Source: Cherax quadricarinatus
Lineage: Eukaryota > Arthropoda > Malacostraca > Decapoda > Parastacidae
Length of the DNA: 64,000 nucleotides
Assembly (NCBI RefSeq): GCF_038502225.1
Contig: NC_091352.1
Coordinates: forward strand, 25,339,090-25,403,089
Direction of reading: 5' to 3'
Made by a program: the position numbers and the translations under genes. This document shows, piece after piece, positions 35,174 to 48,054 of this stretch (positions are counted from its first letter, which is position 1; every line of letters begins with the position of its first letter). The notes under the pieces are model-generated. The model worked only from the letters and a program-made list of their open reading frames with translations, ran no database searches and was not told the origin of the DNA.

Positions 35174-36847
35174 GTTTGTGTGGGTCTATGTGTGGGTGTG
35201 TCTATGTGTGGGTGTGTCTATGTGTGGGTGTGTCTATGTGTGGGTGTGTCTATGTGTGGGTGTGTCTATGTGTGGGTGTTTCTATGTGTGGGTGTGTCTA
35301 TGTGTGGGTGTGTCTATGTGTGGGTGTGTCTATGTGTGGGTGTGTCTATGTGTGGGTGTGTCTATGTGTGGGTGTGTCTATGTGTGGGTGTGTCTATGTG
35401 TGGGTGTGTCTATGTGTGGGTGTGTCTATGTGTGGGTGTGTCTATGTGTGGGTGTGTCTATGTGTGGGTGTGTCTATGTGTAGGTGTGTCTATGTGTGGG
35501 TGTGTCTATGTGTAGGTGTGTCTATGTGTGGGTGTGTCTATGTGTGGATGTGTCTATGTGTGGGTGTGTCTATGTGTAGGTGTGTCTATGTGTGGGTGTG
35601 TCTATGTATGGGTGTGTCTATGTGTGGGTGTGTCTATGTGTGGGTGTGTCTATGTGTAGGTGTGTCTATGTGTGGGTGTGTCTATGTGTGGATGTGTCTA
35701 TGTGTGGGTGTGTCTATGTGTAGGTGTGTCTATGTGTGGGTGTGTCTATGTGTGGGTGTGTCTATGTGTGGGTGTGTCTATGTGTGGGTGTGTCTATGTG
35801 TGGGTGTGTCTATGTGTAGGTGTGTCTATGTGTAGGTGTGTCTATGTATGGGTGTGTCTATGTGTGGGTGTGTCTATGTGTAGGTGTGTCTATGTGTAGG
35901 TGTGTCTATGTGTGGGTGTGTCTATGTGTGGGTGTGTCTATGTGTGGGTGTGTCTATGTGTGGGTGTGTCTATGTGTGGGTGTGTCTATGTGTGGGTGTG
36001 TCTATGTGTGGGTGTGTCTATGTGTGGGTGTGTCTATGTGTAGGTGTGTCTATGTGTGGGTGTGTCTATGTGTAGGTGTGTCTATGTGTGGGTGTGTCTA
36101 TGTGTGGATGTGTCTATGTGTGGGTGTGTCTATGTGTAGGTGTGTCTATGTGTGGGTGTGTCTATGTATGGGTGTGTCTATGTGTGGGTGTGTCTATGTG
36201 TGGGTGTGTCTATGTGTAGGTGTGTCTATGTGTGGGTGTGTCTATGTGTGGATGTGTCTATGTGTGGGTGTGTCTATGTGTAGGTGTGTCTATGTGTGGG
36301 TGTGTCTATGTGTGGGTGTGTCTATGTGTGGGTGTGTCTATGTGTGGGTGTGTCTATGTGTGGGTGTGTCTATGTGTGGGTGTGTCTATGTGTGGGTGTG
36401 TCTATGTGTGGGTGTGTCTATGTGTGGGTGTGTCTATGTGTGGGTGTGTCTATGTGGGTGTGTCTATGTGTGGGTGTGTCTATGTGTGGGTGTGTCTATG
36501 TGTGGGTGTGTCTATGTGTGGGTGTGTCTATGTGTGGGTGTGTCTATGTGTGGGTGTGTCTATGTGTGGGTGTGTCTATGTGTGGGTGTGTCTATGTGTG
36601 GGTGTGTCTATGTGTGGGTGTGTCTATGTGTGGGTGTGTCTATGTGTGGGTGTGTCTATGTGTGGGTGTGTCTATGTGTGGGTGTGTCTATGTGTGGGTG
36701 TGTCTGTGTGTGGGTGTGTCTATGTGTGGGTGTGTCTATGTGTGGGTGTGTCTATGTGTGGGTGTGTCTATGTGTGGGTGTGTCTATGTGTGGGTGTGTC
36801 TATGTGTGGGTGTGTCTATGTGTGGGTGTGTCTATGTGTGGGTGTGA
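35174..36847. repeat. 16-bp minisatellite, about 104 copies with 560-bp higher-order repeat
   Basis: Unit TGTGTCTATGTGTGGG. Variants (TGTAGG, TGGATG, TATGGG) recur in the same order 560 bp (35 monomers) apart: GGATG at 35,546 and 36,106 and again at 35,690 and 36,250; the TATGGG variant at about 35,607 and 36,167. One monomer near 36,450 is 14 bp. Cys/Val/Tyr-rich ORFs in all three frames are artefacts of the 48-bp frame cycle. Confidence 0.97.
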
Positions 36848-37361
36848 ACGTGTGTGTGGAACTATATAAGTATGGGTTTATTGTGTGAAAAGTAGTGGGT
36901 GGGATTGCCTTTCATGGTGTATAAATATGTATGTGGAGTTTCGTGATCTTCCGTGCTCCTCTGACCTGACCTGACCTGACCTGACCTGACCCACAACCAC
37001 CTGCTAGTTTATGTCTTCTATGCTCATTCTTCTTCCTAGTTTACTAGGCACCTGTCTGCTCGCCCTGTTCTGCTATAAATTATCAATGGCTACAGTTATT
37101 AAGTACTTGAGAGTCTATTCTTTATCGTACTAGGAGAGTTGGATCGGTTACAAACAGCTTGGTAGTTAATTGAAACTCACACCCGACTCCCCGAAAACCA
37201 CGCATAGGTGCGATACTTGTGATGCCGCCTGTAGCAGCCTGTAGCAGCCTGTACATTCTCCAACTCGTTGTGATGTCCTGGCGTATATCCAACTCCGTTT
37301 CTTCTCGATATAAACCTATTCACTGCACTTCTTTTACTGGTCACACATTGATTTCACTTTG
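36848..37361. other. Spacer with a (CTGAC)n run
   Basis: A CTGAC pentamer repeats about six times at 36,961-36,991. The remainder, including a short CCTGTAGCAG direct repeat near 37,230-37,250, shows no gene. Confidence 0.65.
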
Positions 37362-37672
37362 TTATAAGATAAGATAAGATTTCGTTCGGATTTTTAACCC
37401 TGGAGGGTTAGCCACCCAGGATAACCCAAGAAAGTCAGTGCGTCATCGAGGACTGTCTAACTTATTTCCAGTGGGGTCCTTAATCTTGTCCCCCAGGATG
37501 CGACCCACACCAGTCGACTAACACCCAGGTACCTATTTGCTGCTAGGTGAACAGGACAACAGGTGTAAGGAAACGTGTCGAAATGTTTCCACCCGCCGGG
37601 AATCGAACCCGGGCCCTCCGTGTGTGAAGCGGGAGCTTTAGCCACCAGGCCACCGGGCCACACATGGCAACG
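37362..37672 (-). mobile_element. tRNA-derived SINE, essentially complete
   Basis: The minus strand starts GTGTGGCCCGGTGGCCTGGT. It has an A-box-like TGGCCTGGTGGCTAAAGC, a B-box GGGTTCGATTCCC (plus-strand 37,597-37,613), and the body CTGGGTGTTAGTCGACTGGT then GTGGGTCGCATCCTGGGGGA. It ends in an (ATCTT)n-like tail at 37,366-37,380. The body segment is the single-copy form of the 32-bp monomer amplified at 2,531-4,002. Confidence 0.88.
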
Positions 37673-38113
37673 TCGCCTGCGCCCCACTAGTTCTTGTTGA
37701 CACACGTGGCAACGTCGCCTGCACCCCACTAGGTCTTGTTGACACACGTGGCAACGTCGCCTGCACCCCACTAGTTCTTGTTGACACACGTGGCAACGTC
37801 GCCTGCACCCCACTAGTTCTTGTTGACACACGTGGCAACGTCGCCTGCACCCCACTAGGTCTTGTTGACACACGTAACAACGTCGCCTGCACCCCACTAG
37901 GTCTTGTTGACACACGTAACAACGTCGCCTGCACCCCACTAGGTCTTGTTGACACACGTAACAACGTCGCCTGCACCCCACTAGGTCTTGTTGACACACG
38001 TGGCAACGTCACCTGCACCTAACTAGGTCTTGTTGACACACGTGGCAACGTCGCCTGCACCTCACTAAGTCTTGTTGACACACGTGGCAACGTCGCCTGC
38101 ACCCCACTAGGTC
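37662..38113. repeat. 42-bp minisatellite, about 11 copies
   Basis: Unit ACACGTGGCAACGTCGCCTG then CACCCCACTAGGTCTTGTTG and AC. It begins exactly where the SINE head ends (GGCCACACATGGCAACGTC). 42 is divisible by three, so a 14-residue peptide repeat stays open on the minus strand, not taken as a gene. Confidence 0.96.
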
Positions 38114-38287
38114 TGCCTTCTCTGACTTATGCCACCAACTATCGTTTTCAAGTTCACTTAAAAAATTGTGGCTCTTCCCACACTTATGTGGCTCTGGGCA
38201 ACTTGTGAATCACTTCAAGGATTGTTCACTGCCCTGACACACTTACCTTGAGTAACCTTAGGTAGCACATAAAAGATGAAAGTAGGA

Positions 38288-39036
38288 CGCACAACTCACC
38301 TAGTTGTGGGTGAAGAGGGAGAATCATAGCTCCTGGCCAATCATCTTTGCTGGTCACCAGTAGGTCAATTTTTTTCCGCTCCATGAGTTTTATCATACCT
38401 CTTCATACCTGTCTCCACTACATCACTCTCCAGATTGTTCCACTTCCTGACTTCTATGACTGAAGAAATACTTCCTAACATCCCTGTGACTAATCTGAGT
38501 TTTCAACTTCCAGTTGTGACCCCTTGTTACTATGTCCCATCTCTGAAACATTCTGTCTCTATCCAACTTGTCGATTCCTCTCAATATTTTAAATGTCGTT
38601 CTCACGTTCCCTCTCACATTCCTGTCCTCCGATATCGTCAGACTGATTTCCCTTAACTTTTCCTCATATTGCATACCCCTTAGTTCTGGGACTAGTCTTG
38701 TTGCAAACCTTTGTTCTTCATGAAATTTGCTGACATGTTTGACCAAGAGTGAGTTCCATACTGGTGCTCCATATTCCACAATTGTCCTGTCGCACACGTT
38801 GTACAGTGTCGTGAATAGCTCCTTACTTAGACGTCGAAACGCTATCCTCAGATTTGCCAGGCGCCCGTATGCTGCAGCAGTTATTTGATTGACGTATGCT
38901 TCAGATGTGGTCGATATGATGCTCATCCCAGGATCTTTTTCCTTGGGAGAGTTTTGCAGTCATTGACCATCTAGGCTGTATTCTGTCTGCAGTCTTGTTT
39001 GTCCTTCCCCAATTTCATGACCTTGCCTGCATACTC
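38288..39036 (-). mobile_element. CR1/jockey-like LINE 3' fragment (minus strand)
   Basis: The minus-strand frame (38,926-38,423) carries ITAAAYGRLANLRIAFRRLS, an ATRLVPELRGMQYEEKLREI block and RKYFFSHRSQEVEQ. The 3' UTR ends near CACCTAGTTGTGGG (38,298). On its upstream side (39,036) it joins RTE coding sequence on the same strand. The RVVRKWNSL block is disrupted by a frameshift. Confidence 0.88.
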
Positions 39037-40115
39037 TAACCTAAGCCTCACTGTACCCGTAAAGACTCTTTACTGCTTTCATTAACCTACCTCTTATTCC
39101 ATACATTTGCAACGTCTCCCACATTTCCCCCCTATCCACCCTATCATACGCCTTTTCCAAATCCATAAATGCCACAAAAACTTCTTAACCATTATCTAAA
39201 TGCTGCTCATCTATTTGTTTCACTGTAAACACCTGGTCCACACACCCCCTACCTTCCCTACAGCCTCCTTGTTCATCTGCTATCCCGCTCTCAGTCTTAC
39301 TCTTAATTCTTTCAATAATAACTATCATACACTTTACCAGGTATACTCAACAGACTTATTCCCCAATAATTTTTACACTCTCTTTTGTCCTCTTTGCCTT
39401 TATACAAGCGAACTATGCATGCTCTCTGTCAATATATAGGTACCTTACCCTCTTCCATACATTTATTAAATATATGCACTAACCACTCCAAAACTATATC
39501 TCCACATGTTTTTAACATTTGTTTTTATCCCATTAATCCCAGCTGCCTTACCCCCTTTCATTTTACCTACTGCCTCACGAACTTCCCCACACACTCACAA
39601 CTGGCTCTTCCTCACTCCTACAAGATGTTATTCCTCCTTGCCCTATACACGAAATCACAGCTTCCCTATCTTCATCTACATATAACAATTCCTCAAAATA
39701 TTCCCTCCATTTTCCTGATATCTCTAACTATCTATTTAATAACTCTCCTCTCCTATTTTTTAACAAACAAATCCATTTGTTCCCTAGACTTTCTCAACTT
39801 ATTAATCTTACTCCAAAACTTTTTCTTATTTTCAACAAAATTTGTTGATAACATCTCACCCACTCTCTCATTTGCTCTCTTTTTACATTGCTTCACCACT
39901 CTCTTAACCTCTCATTTTCTCTCCATATACTCTTCCCTCTTTGCATCACTTCTGCTCTTTAAAAACTTCTCGTATGCTAACTTTTTCTCTCTTACTACTC
40001 TCTTTACATCATCATTCTCCAATCACTCTTCTTCCTTCCTGCACCTACTTTCTTGTAACCACAAACTTCTGCTGAACACTCTAACACTTAAACTTAGCCC
40101 ATACATCTTCTACCC
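39037..40115 (-). pseudogene. RTE-type LINE fragment, linker and N-terminal reverse transcriptase
   Basis: On the minus strand, in several frames: [60 protein letters not shown] (linker), then a [12 protein letters not shown] block and [20 protein letters not shown] (about 39,415-39,358). MDLEKAYDRVD (palm motif A, about 39,160-39,128) and LMKAVKSLYG complete it. These words are typical of RTE-clade elements and differ from the CR1 family here. The FADD region is missing because CR1 sequence takes over at 39,036. Confidence 0.75.
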
Positions 40116-40127
40116 CATTGCCTATAC

Positions 40128-40408
<281 letters not shown>

Positions 40409-40539
40409 GAATTATCAGAGTGGATCACATCATATATATTTTTCATTGTAGATGATGCACCAGTTATGAGAATAGGAGGAACAGGAGAGGGCTTTTAGAA
40501 AAAAAAATTAGGAATAGTTGAGTAGACTATACATATAGT

Positions 40540-40952
40540 GTGCTCAAACAAAGGCAAGATCTTGCGATCTGAAAATGGTTGGGGAAGACCTGATACAGAG
40601 TTAGGCAACACGACCTCTTGGTAAATATAACATCAATCTTATTGCTAGAAATGCACTGAAGACACATAATATCAACGTCATATGTAAGATTAGCAAACCT
40701 CAGAATAAAATTCAGAAAAATTAATAAAGAATCGTGCAGAACTTTAGGTACGACAGATGTTAAGTCAGTCATTGAATACCATACCGAGCATGGAGCCCAG
40801 ACCAGGTCAAGCACCAGAACGACATCGAAAAGCCGATGCAAGAAGTAGCCGATCCAAGAAGAAGAATCTATGAGTTGAGGAAGAAGGAACTAAACCTGAC
40901 GATCTTACAGGAGAGACAGATAAGGGAAGCTATGATAACGACCTAATATAAA
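40540..40952 (+). pseudogene. Strongly decayed CR1 C-terminal domain
   Basis: The plus strand gives LANLRIKFRKINKESCRTL at about 40,690-40,745 and VIEYHTEHGAQTRSS-like sequence. This matches LANLRIAFRHLNKESFRTLY...ILEYAAPVWN of the younger copies. Stops follow. Its 3' UTR may continue at 44,520-44,716 beyond the MITE and the 24/25-bp array. Confidence 0.6.
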
Positions 40953-40954
40953 TA

Positions 40955-41157
40955 CAGTGGACCCCCGGTTAACGATATTTTTTCACTCCAGAAGTATGTT
41001 CAGGTGCCAGTACTGACCGAATTTGTTCCCATAAGGAATATTGTGAAGTAGATTAGTCCATTTCAGACCCCCAAACATACATGTACAAACGCACTTACAT
41101 AAATACACTTACATAATTGGTCGCATTCGGAGGTAATCGTTATGCGGGGGTCCACTG
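40955..41157. mobile_element. MITE with 22-bp terminal inverted repeats and TA target duplication
   Basis: Starts CAGTGGACCCCCGGTTAACG and ends CGTTATGCGGGGGTCCACTG. These are near-perfect inverted termini, flanked by TA on each side. It is 203 bp long and non-coding. TA duplication and CAGTGG termini fit the Tc1/mariner/pogo superfamily, with the autonomous source not in this window. Confidence 0.9.
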
Positions 41158-41163
41158 TATATG

Positions 41164-41335
41164 GTTTAAATAACCGACAAGTTAATTAATAAGACACATG
41201 TGAAATACTGGGGTCTCTTTACTGAGGAAACTTGTCCCCACACAGAGGCTCCGTCAGTCCTGTTCTTCTGTGTATAGGACTGATGAAGCCATTGTCTGGA
41301 AACTCGTTTCCTCAGTTAAGATACACAAGTGTAAA
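41164..41335. ncRNA. Pair of degenerate hammerhead-like motifs, inverted
   Basis: The minus-strand copy covers about 41,164-41,256 (ACCGACAAGTTAATTAATAA then GGTCTCTTTACTGAGGAAAC, ending CAGTCC). The plus-strand copy covers about 41,277-41,335 (GGACTGATGAAGCCATTGTC, GGAAAC). They are relatives of 15,594-15,660 and 15,922-15,985 arranged head to head around a short spacer. Substitutions in stem II (GCCATTGTCTGG) make ribozyme activity unlikely. Confidence 0.55.
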
Positions 41336-41364
41336 ACAGGAAGTTAATTTAGTAAAGAATTCTA

Positions 41365-44300
41365 ACAGTGAAAGAGAGGATAGATGGGGGCAGTGAAGGA
41401 CAGGGTAGATGGGGGCAGTGAAGGACAGGGTAGATGGGGGCAGTGAAAGACAGGGTAGATGGGGGCAGTGAAGGACAGGATAGATGGGGGCAGTGAAAGA
41501 CAGGGTAGATGGGGGCAGTGAAGGACAGGGTAGATGGGGGCAGTGAAAGACAGGGTAGATGGGGGCAGTGAAGGATAGGGTAGATGGGGGCAGTGAAAGA
41601 CAGGGTAGATGGGGCAGTGAAGGACAGGGTAGATGGGGGCAGTGAAGGACAGGGTAGATGGGGGCAGTGAAAGACAGGGTAGATGGGGCAGTGAAGGACA
41701 GGGTAGATGGGGGCAGTGAAAGACAGGGTAGATGGGGCAGTGAAAGACAGGGTAGATGGGGCAGTGAAGGATAGGGTAGATGGGGTAGTGAAGGACAGGG
41801 TAGATGGGAGCAGTGAAAGACAGGGTAGATGGGGGCAGTGAAAGACAGGGTAGATGGGGGCAGTGAAAGACAGGGTAGATGGGGCAGTGAAGGATAGGGT
41901 AGATGGGGCAGTGAAGGACAGGGTAGATGGGAGCAGTGAAAGACAGGGTAGATGGGGACAGTGAAAGACAGGGTAGATGGGGCAGTGAAAGACAGGGTAG
42001 ATGGGGGCAGTGAAAGACAGGGTAGATGGGGCAGTGAAAGACAGGGTAGATGGGGCAGTGAAGGACAGGGTAGATGGGGGCAGTGAAAGACAGGGTAGAT
42101 GGGGCAGTGAAGGACAGGGTAGATGGGGGCAGTGAAAGACAGGGTAGATGGGGCAGTGAAAGACAGGGTAGATGGGGCAGTGAAAGACAGGGTAGATGGG
42201 GCAGTGAAGGACAGGGTAGATGGGGGCAGTGAAAGACAGGGTAGATGGGGCAGTGAAGGACAGGGTAGATGGGGGCAGTGAAAGACAGGGTAGATGGGGC
42301 AGTGAAAGACAGGGTAGATGGGGCAGTGAAAGACAGGGTAGATTGGGGCAGTGAAAGACAGGGTAGATGGGGGCAGTGAATGACAGGGTAGATGGGGGCA
42401 GTGAAAGACAGGGTAGATGGGGGCAGTGAAAGACAGGGTAGATGGGGGCAGTGAAAGACAGGGTAGATGGGGCAGTGAAGGACAGGGTAGATGGGGGCAG
42501 TGAAAGACAGGGTAGATGGGGCAGTGAAAGACAGGGTAGATGGGGCAGTGAAAGACAGGGTAGATGGGGCAGTGAAAGACAGGGTAGATTGGGGCAGTGA
42601 AAGACCGGGTAGTTGGGGGCAGTGAAAGACAGGGTAGATGGGGGCAGTGAAAGACAGGGTAGATGGGGCAGTGAAGGACAGGGTAGATGGGGGCAGTGAA
42701 AGACAGGGTAGATGGGGGCAGTGAAAGACAGGGTAGATGGGGCAGTGAAGGACAGGGTAGATGGGGCAGTGAAGGACAGGGTAGATTGGGGCAGTGAAAG
42801 ACAGGGTAGATGGGGGCAGTGAAAGACAGGGTAGATGGGGCAGTGAAGGACAGGGTAGATGGGGGCAGTGAAGGACAGGGTAGATGGGGCAGTGAAGGAC
42901 AGGGTAGATTGGGGCAGTGAAGGACAGGGTAGATTGGGGCAGTGAAGGACAGGGTAGATTGGGGCAGTGAAAGACAGGGTAGATGGGGCAGTGAAGGACA
43001 GGGTAGATGGGGACAGTGAAAGACAGGGTAGATTGGGGCAGTGAAAGACAGGGTAGATGGGGCAGTGAAGGACAGGGTAGATGGGGACAGTGAAAGACAG
43101 GGTAGATGGGGGCAGTGAAAGACAGGGTAGATGGGGACAGTGAAAGACAGGGTAGATGGGGCAGTGAAAGACAGGGTAGATGGGGCAGTGAAAGACAGGG
43201 TAGATGGGGCAGTGAAAGACAGGGTAGATGGGGGCAGTGAAAGACAGGGTAGATGGGGCAGTGAAAGACAGGGTAGATGGGGCAGTGAAAGACAGGGTAG
43301 ATGGGGACAGTGAAAGACAGGGTAGATGGGGCAGTGAAAGACAGGGTAGATGGGGCAGTGAAAGACAGGGTAGATGGGGCAGTGAAAGACAGGGTAGATG
43401 GGGCAGTGAAGGACAGGGTAGATGGGGGCAGTGAAGGACAGGGTAGATGGGGACAGTGAAAGACAGGGTAGATGGGGCAGTGAAGGACAAGGTAGATGGG
43501 GCAGTGAAAGACAGGGTAGATGGGGGCAGTGAAAGACAGGGTAGATGGGGCAGTGAAAGACAGGGTAGATGGGGGCAGTGAAGGACAGGGTAGATGGGGG
43601 CAGTGAAAGACAGGGTAGATGGGGCAGTGAAAGACAGGGTAGATGGGGGCAGTGAAAGACAGGGTAGATGGGGCAGTGAAAGACAGGGTAGATGGGGGCA
43701 GTGAAAGACAGGGTAGATGGGGGCAGTGAAAGACAGGGTAGATGGGGGCAGTGAAAGACAGGGTAGATGGGGGCAGTGAAAGACAGGGTAGATGGGGGCA
43801 GTGAAAGACAGGGTAGATGGGGCAGTGAAAGACAGGGTAGATGGGGGCAGTGAAAGACAGGGTAGATGGGGGCAGTGAAAGACAGGGTAGATGGGGGCAG
43901 TGAAAGACAGGGTAGATGGGGCAGTGAAAGACAGGGTAGATGGGGGCAGTGAAGGACAGGATAGATGGGGGCAGTGAAAGACAGGGTAGATGGGGGCAGT
44001 GAAAGACAGGGTAGATGGGGCCAGTGAAAGACCGGGTAGATGGGGCAGTGAAGGACAGGGTAGATGGGGCAGTAAAGGACAGGGTAGATGGGGCAGTAAA
44101 GGACAGGGTAGATGGGGGCAGTGAAAGACAGGGTAGATGGGGGCAGTGAAAGACAGGGTAGATGGGGCAGTGAAAGACAGGGTAGATGGGGGCAGTGAAA
44201 GACAGGGTAGATGGGGCAGTGAAAGACAGGGTAGATGGGGGCAGTGAAAGACAGGGTAGATGGGGGCAGTGAAAGACAGGGTAGATGGGGCAGTGAAGGA

Positions 44301-44452
44301 CAGGGTAGATGGGGCAGTAAAGGACAGGGTAGATGGGGCAGTAAAGGACAGGGTAGATGGGGCAGTAAAGGACAGGGTAGATGGGGCAGTAAAGGACAGG
44401 GTAGATGGGGGCAGTAAAGGACAGGGTAGATGGGGCAGTAAAGGACAGGTTA
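41365..44452. repeat. 24/25-bp minisatellite, about 3.1 kb
   Basis: Unit GGGTAGATGGGGGCAGTGAA plus AGACA (25 bp with five G, 24 bp with four). Substitution variants include GGACA, GGATAGG, TTGGGGC, GTAGTTGG and, in the last copies near 44,070-44,450, GCAGTAAAGG. The two unit lengths are interspersed along the whole array. The 1,037- and 1,038-codon minus-strand ORFs are artefacts of a purine-rich strand without stops. Confidence 0.97.
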
Positions 44453-44519
44453 AGAGGACCAACATAAAGGGTCAAAGGTTAAAGCAGCGGCACAAATGAT
44501 CTTAACAAATATTTCTTAA

Positions 44520-44716
44520 CTCTTCAGGTAATTGAAAGTGAAAAGACTTGGACATGGCTATAGTAGATGAAGACTCAGTACACAGCTTCAGGAGTAGCTT
44601 TGATAAGAATTAAAATGGCTGAAGCAAGGATTGTTGATCAAAGGGATCTAGAAGGCAGGGACACGAGCTGAATATCAGAACCACAAATGCAACTTGTTGA
44701 GTACAAATCGGTGAGT
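44520..44716 (+). pseudogene. Possible CR1 3' end remnant
   Basis: GTAGATGAAGACTCAGTACA, CAGCTTCAGGAGTAGCTTTG and ATAAGA resemble the end of ORF2 (VVEAGTIHSFK..YDKA). CAGAACCACAAATGCAACTT and CGGTGAGTACTC resemble the 3' UTR and tail. The tail leads into a TC run here rather than CA. It may be the continuation of 40,540-40,952. Confidence 0.5.
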
Positions 44717-44717
44717 A

Positions 44718-44748
44718 CTCTCTGTCTCTCTCTGTCTGTCTCTCTGTC

Positions 44749-44836
<88 letters not shown>

Positions 44837-44842
44837 CCTCTA
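44718..44842. repeat. (TC)n microsatellite
   Basis: TCTG units grade into a pure TC run of about 80 bp, starting exactly at the CGGTGAGTAC tail of the preceding remnant. Confidence 0.97.
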
Positions 44843-45393
44843 GCTTTATTGACAAGGTATTTACAGGTTAAGGATTCCTACCTTTATTGGCAAGCTAAGA
44901 GCTGTTACCTACATCAGTTCATTTGAAAGCATTTTTATTGTTATGAGACATACAAGTAGGGAACAGGATGAAGTTGGAGCCATCTTTGGGCCAGAATTTT
45001 CATTTGATCATGTGAGGGAAAAGTTCAACAGATTGAAGTAGCGAGCGAGTATATGGTAACAATAGTTTGATAGCCGGCTGCTTGTTAAGGTAGGGTCTCC
45101 TGTTATCCCCCCCATCCTTTCTCCCCACCCCGAAAGGTGACGTGTAGGGCTCCGGCCAAACAGTAATCACTCGACTCACAGCTCCCAGCACAACTGTAAG
45201 TAAAAGTCTCTGCTCCTATTCTAGTGGACTTATTGGTTGAAAGCTTCACTTTTGACAAATAATAAACTTAGTCGTTTCAGCCTTGATCTCCATGTTAGAT
45301 GTTTTGATAATCATCAGGTCTTTTAGGTATTGTACTTATCATGGAGAGTGATTTCTTAAGCAGTGGGTAACCTGTCTCTCTTTCCAGCTTGGA
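44843..45393. other. Unassigned, possibly dispersed repeat
   Basis: Contains GACAAGGTATTTACAGGTTA and GCTAAGAGCTGTTACCTACA, words I associate from memory with a common decapod repeat. There is no internal evidence because no second copy occurs in the window. Confidence 0.35.
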
Positions 45394-45714
45394 ATGACAG
45401 ATCGGGTCACCTGCCAACCAACGAGAAGTGTTGAAGGAGGACTTTTGCAAAAGTCCAGAGACGTCACTTTTTGGATCTACCTACCTGATAACTGTAGGCG
45501 ACAGCAGACAACAACCCCTCATCTTTGTAGTGGTAAAGAACCTGCTTTACTGTCATCTGGACTGACTATTCAAGGTTATAGACTCTGTGAAGAACTAGTC
45601 GTTGGGTTGTCACTAACAACTGTGACCCCCCCCCCACATCATCATCAACGGCTACAATTTCTACAAGACGGTGTCAACCTCCACCAGACGCCCCAGTATA
45701 ACTGTACATATTAG
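45394..45714 (+). other. Unassigned 106-codon ORF
   Basis: Starts MTDRVTCQPTRSVEGG and ends QTPQYNCTY, followed by AATAAATAATAAAG about 90 bp downstream. It has no recognisable domain, signal peptide or membrane segment. It has a Pro/His run (TPPPHHHQ). The context is repeats on both sides. It could be a chance ORF or part of a long terminal repeat (TGTTAAGG at about 45,084 and TTGTTACA at about 45,903 bound it loosely). No matching second LTR or clean duplication is visible. Confidence 0.2.
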
Positions 45715-45924
45715 CGTTGAATTCAAATGTCATTTTTCCATTTCATTTTTCATTTTTCTTTCAAGTAGGATACACCTTCATGTTTCAATGTTTTATCTTT
45801 GCATTAATAAATAATAAAGTGTTTATCTTTGTGAATTATTATTTCTTTTTCTATTCATTAATTTTCCTGAGGAGGAGCCAGCCTTGGTAATACTGTCTGA
45901 AGTTGTTACAGGGCTGAGTAAGCC

Positions 45925-46559
<635 letters not shown>

Positions 46560-46739
46560 CCTCCCCAATACTTTTTTTTTTTACAAAATTCTATTCAGAA
46601 ATCCTTTTCGCGACACTGAAATCAAATCAGCCTCAGTCTTGGACGTGGACATGTTTCTCCTCTCCTGCGCCTCCCTGCTGACCTCCCTCGCTGATGCATG
46701 TATTATACTCTGTTGAAGACAAACACTGTGGGGACACCA

Positions 46740-47770
<1,031 letters not shown>

Positions 47771-48054
47771 GACAGTACAAACATAACATCAGAAACTTCT
47801 GCATCAAGCACTGATAAGAGGCCTGGAGGGAGCAAAGAAGCTATACAAGGGCCTAATCAGACCCACATGGGGCCAAGGCAAAGACAAGGAGCACACTAGG
47901 AACAAATGCGAGGTCTTAAGACAATGAAGAGGCTATGATATATGCAAAGACTTTAACAGACACCTGCAGGGGCCAGGAACAACTAAGCAGGAAAGACAGT
48001 CCACTGAGTATAGGGAGGTAAGCAAGGGAAGGGATTGAAGGAAGGAACGCTCCA

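Noticed and set aside
34885..36869. Cys/Val/Tyr-rich ORFs of up to 349 codons
   Set aside because: Translations of the 16-bp array; three frames give the same peptide shifted, as expected from a 48-bp cycle.
41349..44475. Two overlapping minus-strand ORFs of about 1,037 codons (Pro/Ser/Leu/His-rich repeats)
   Set aside because: They are translations of the 24/25-bp minisatellite. The minus strand simply lacks stop words, and one-base unit differences hop between the same two or three peptide phrases.
45084..45910. Possible solo LTR containing the 106-codon ORF
   Set aside because: TGTTA and TTACA-like ends exist, but there is no clear target duplication and no second copy in the window.
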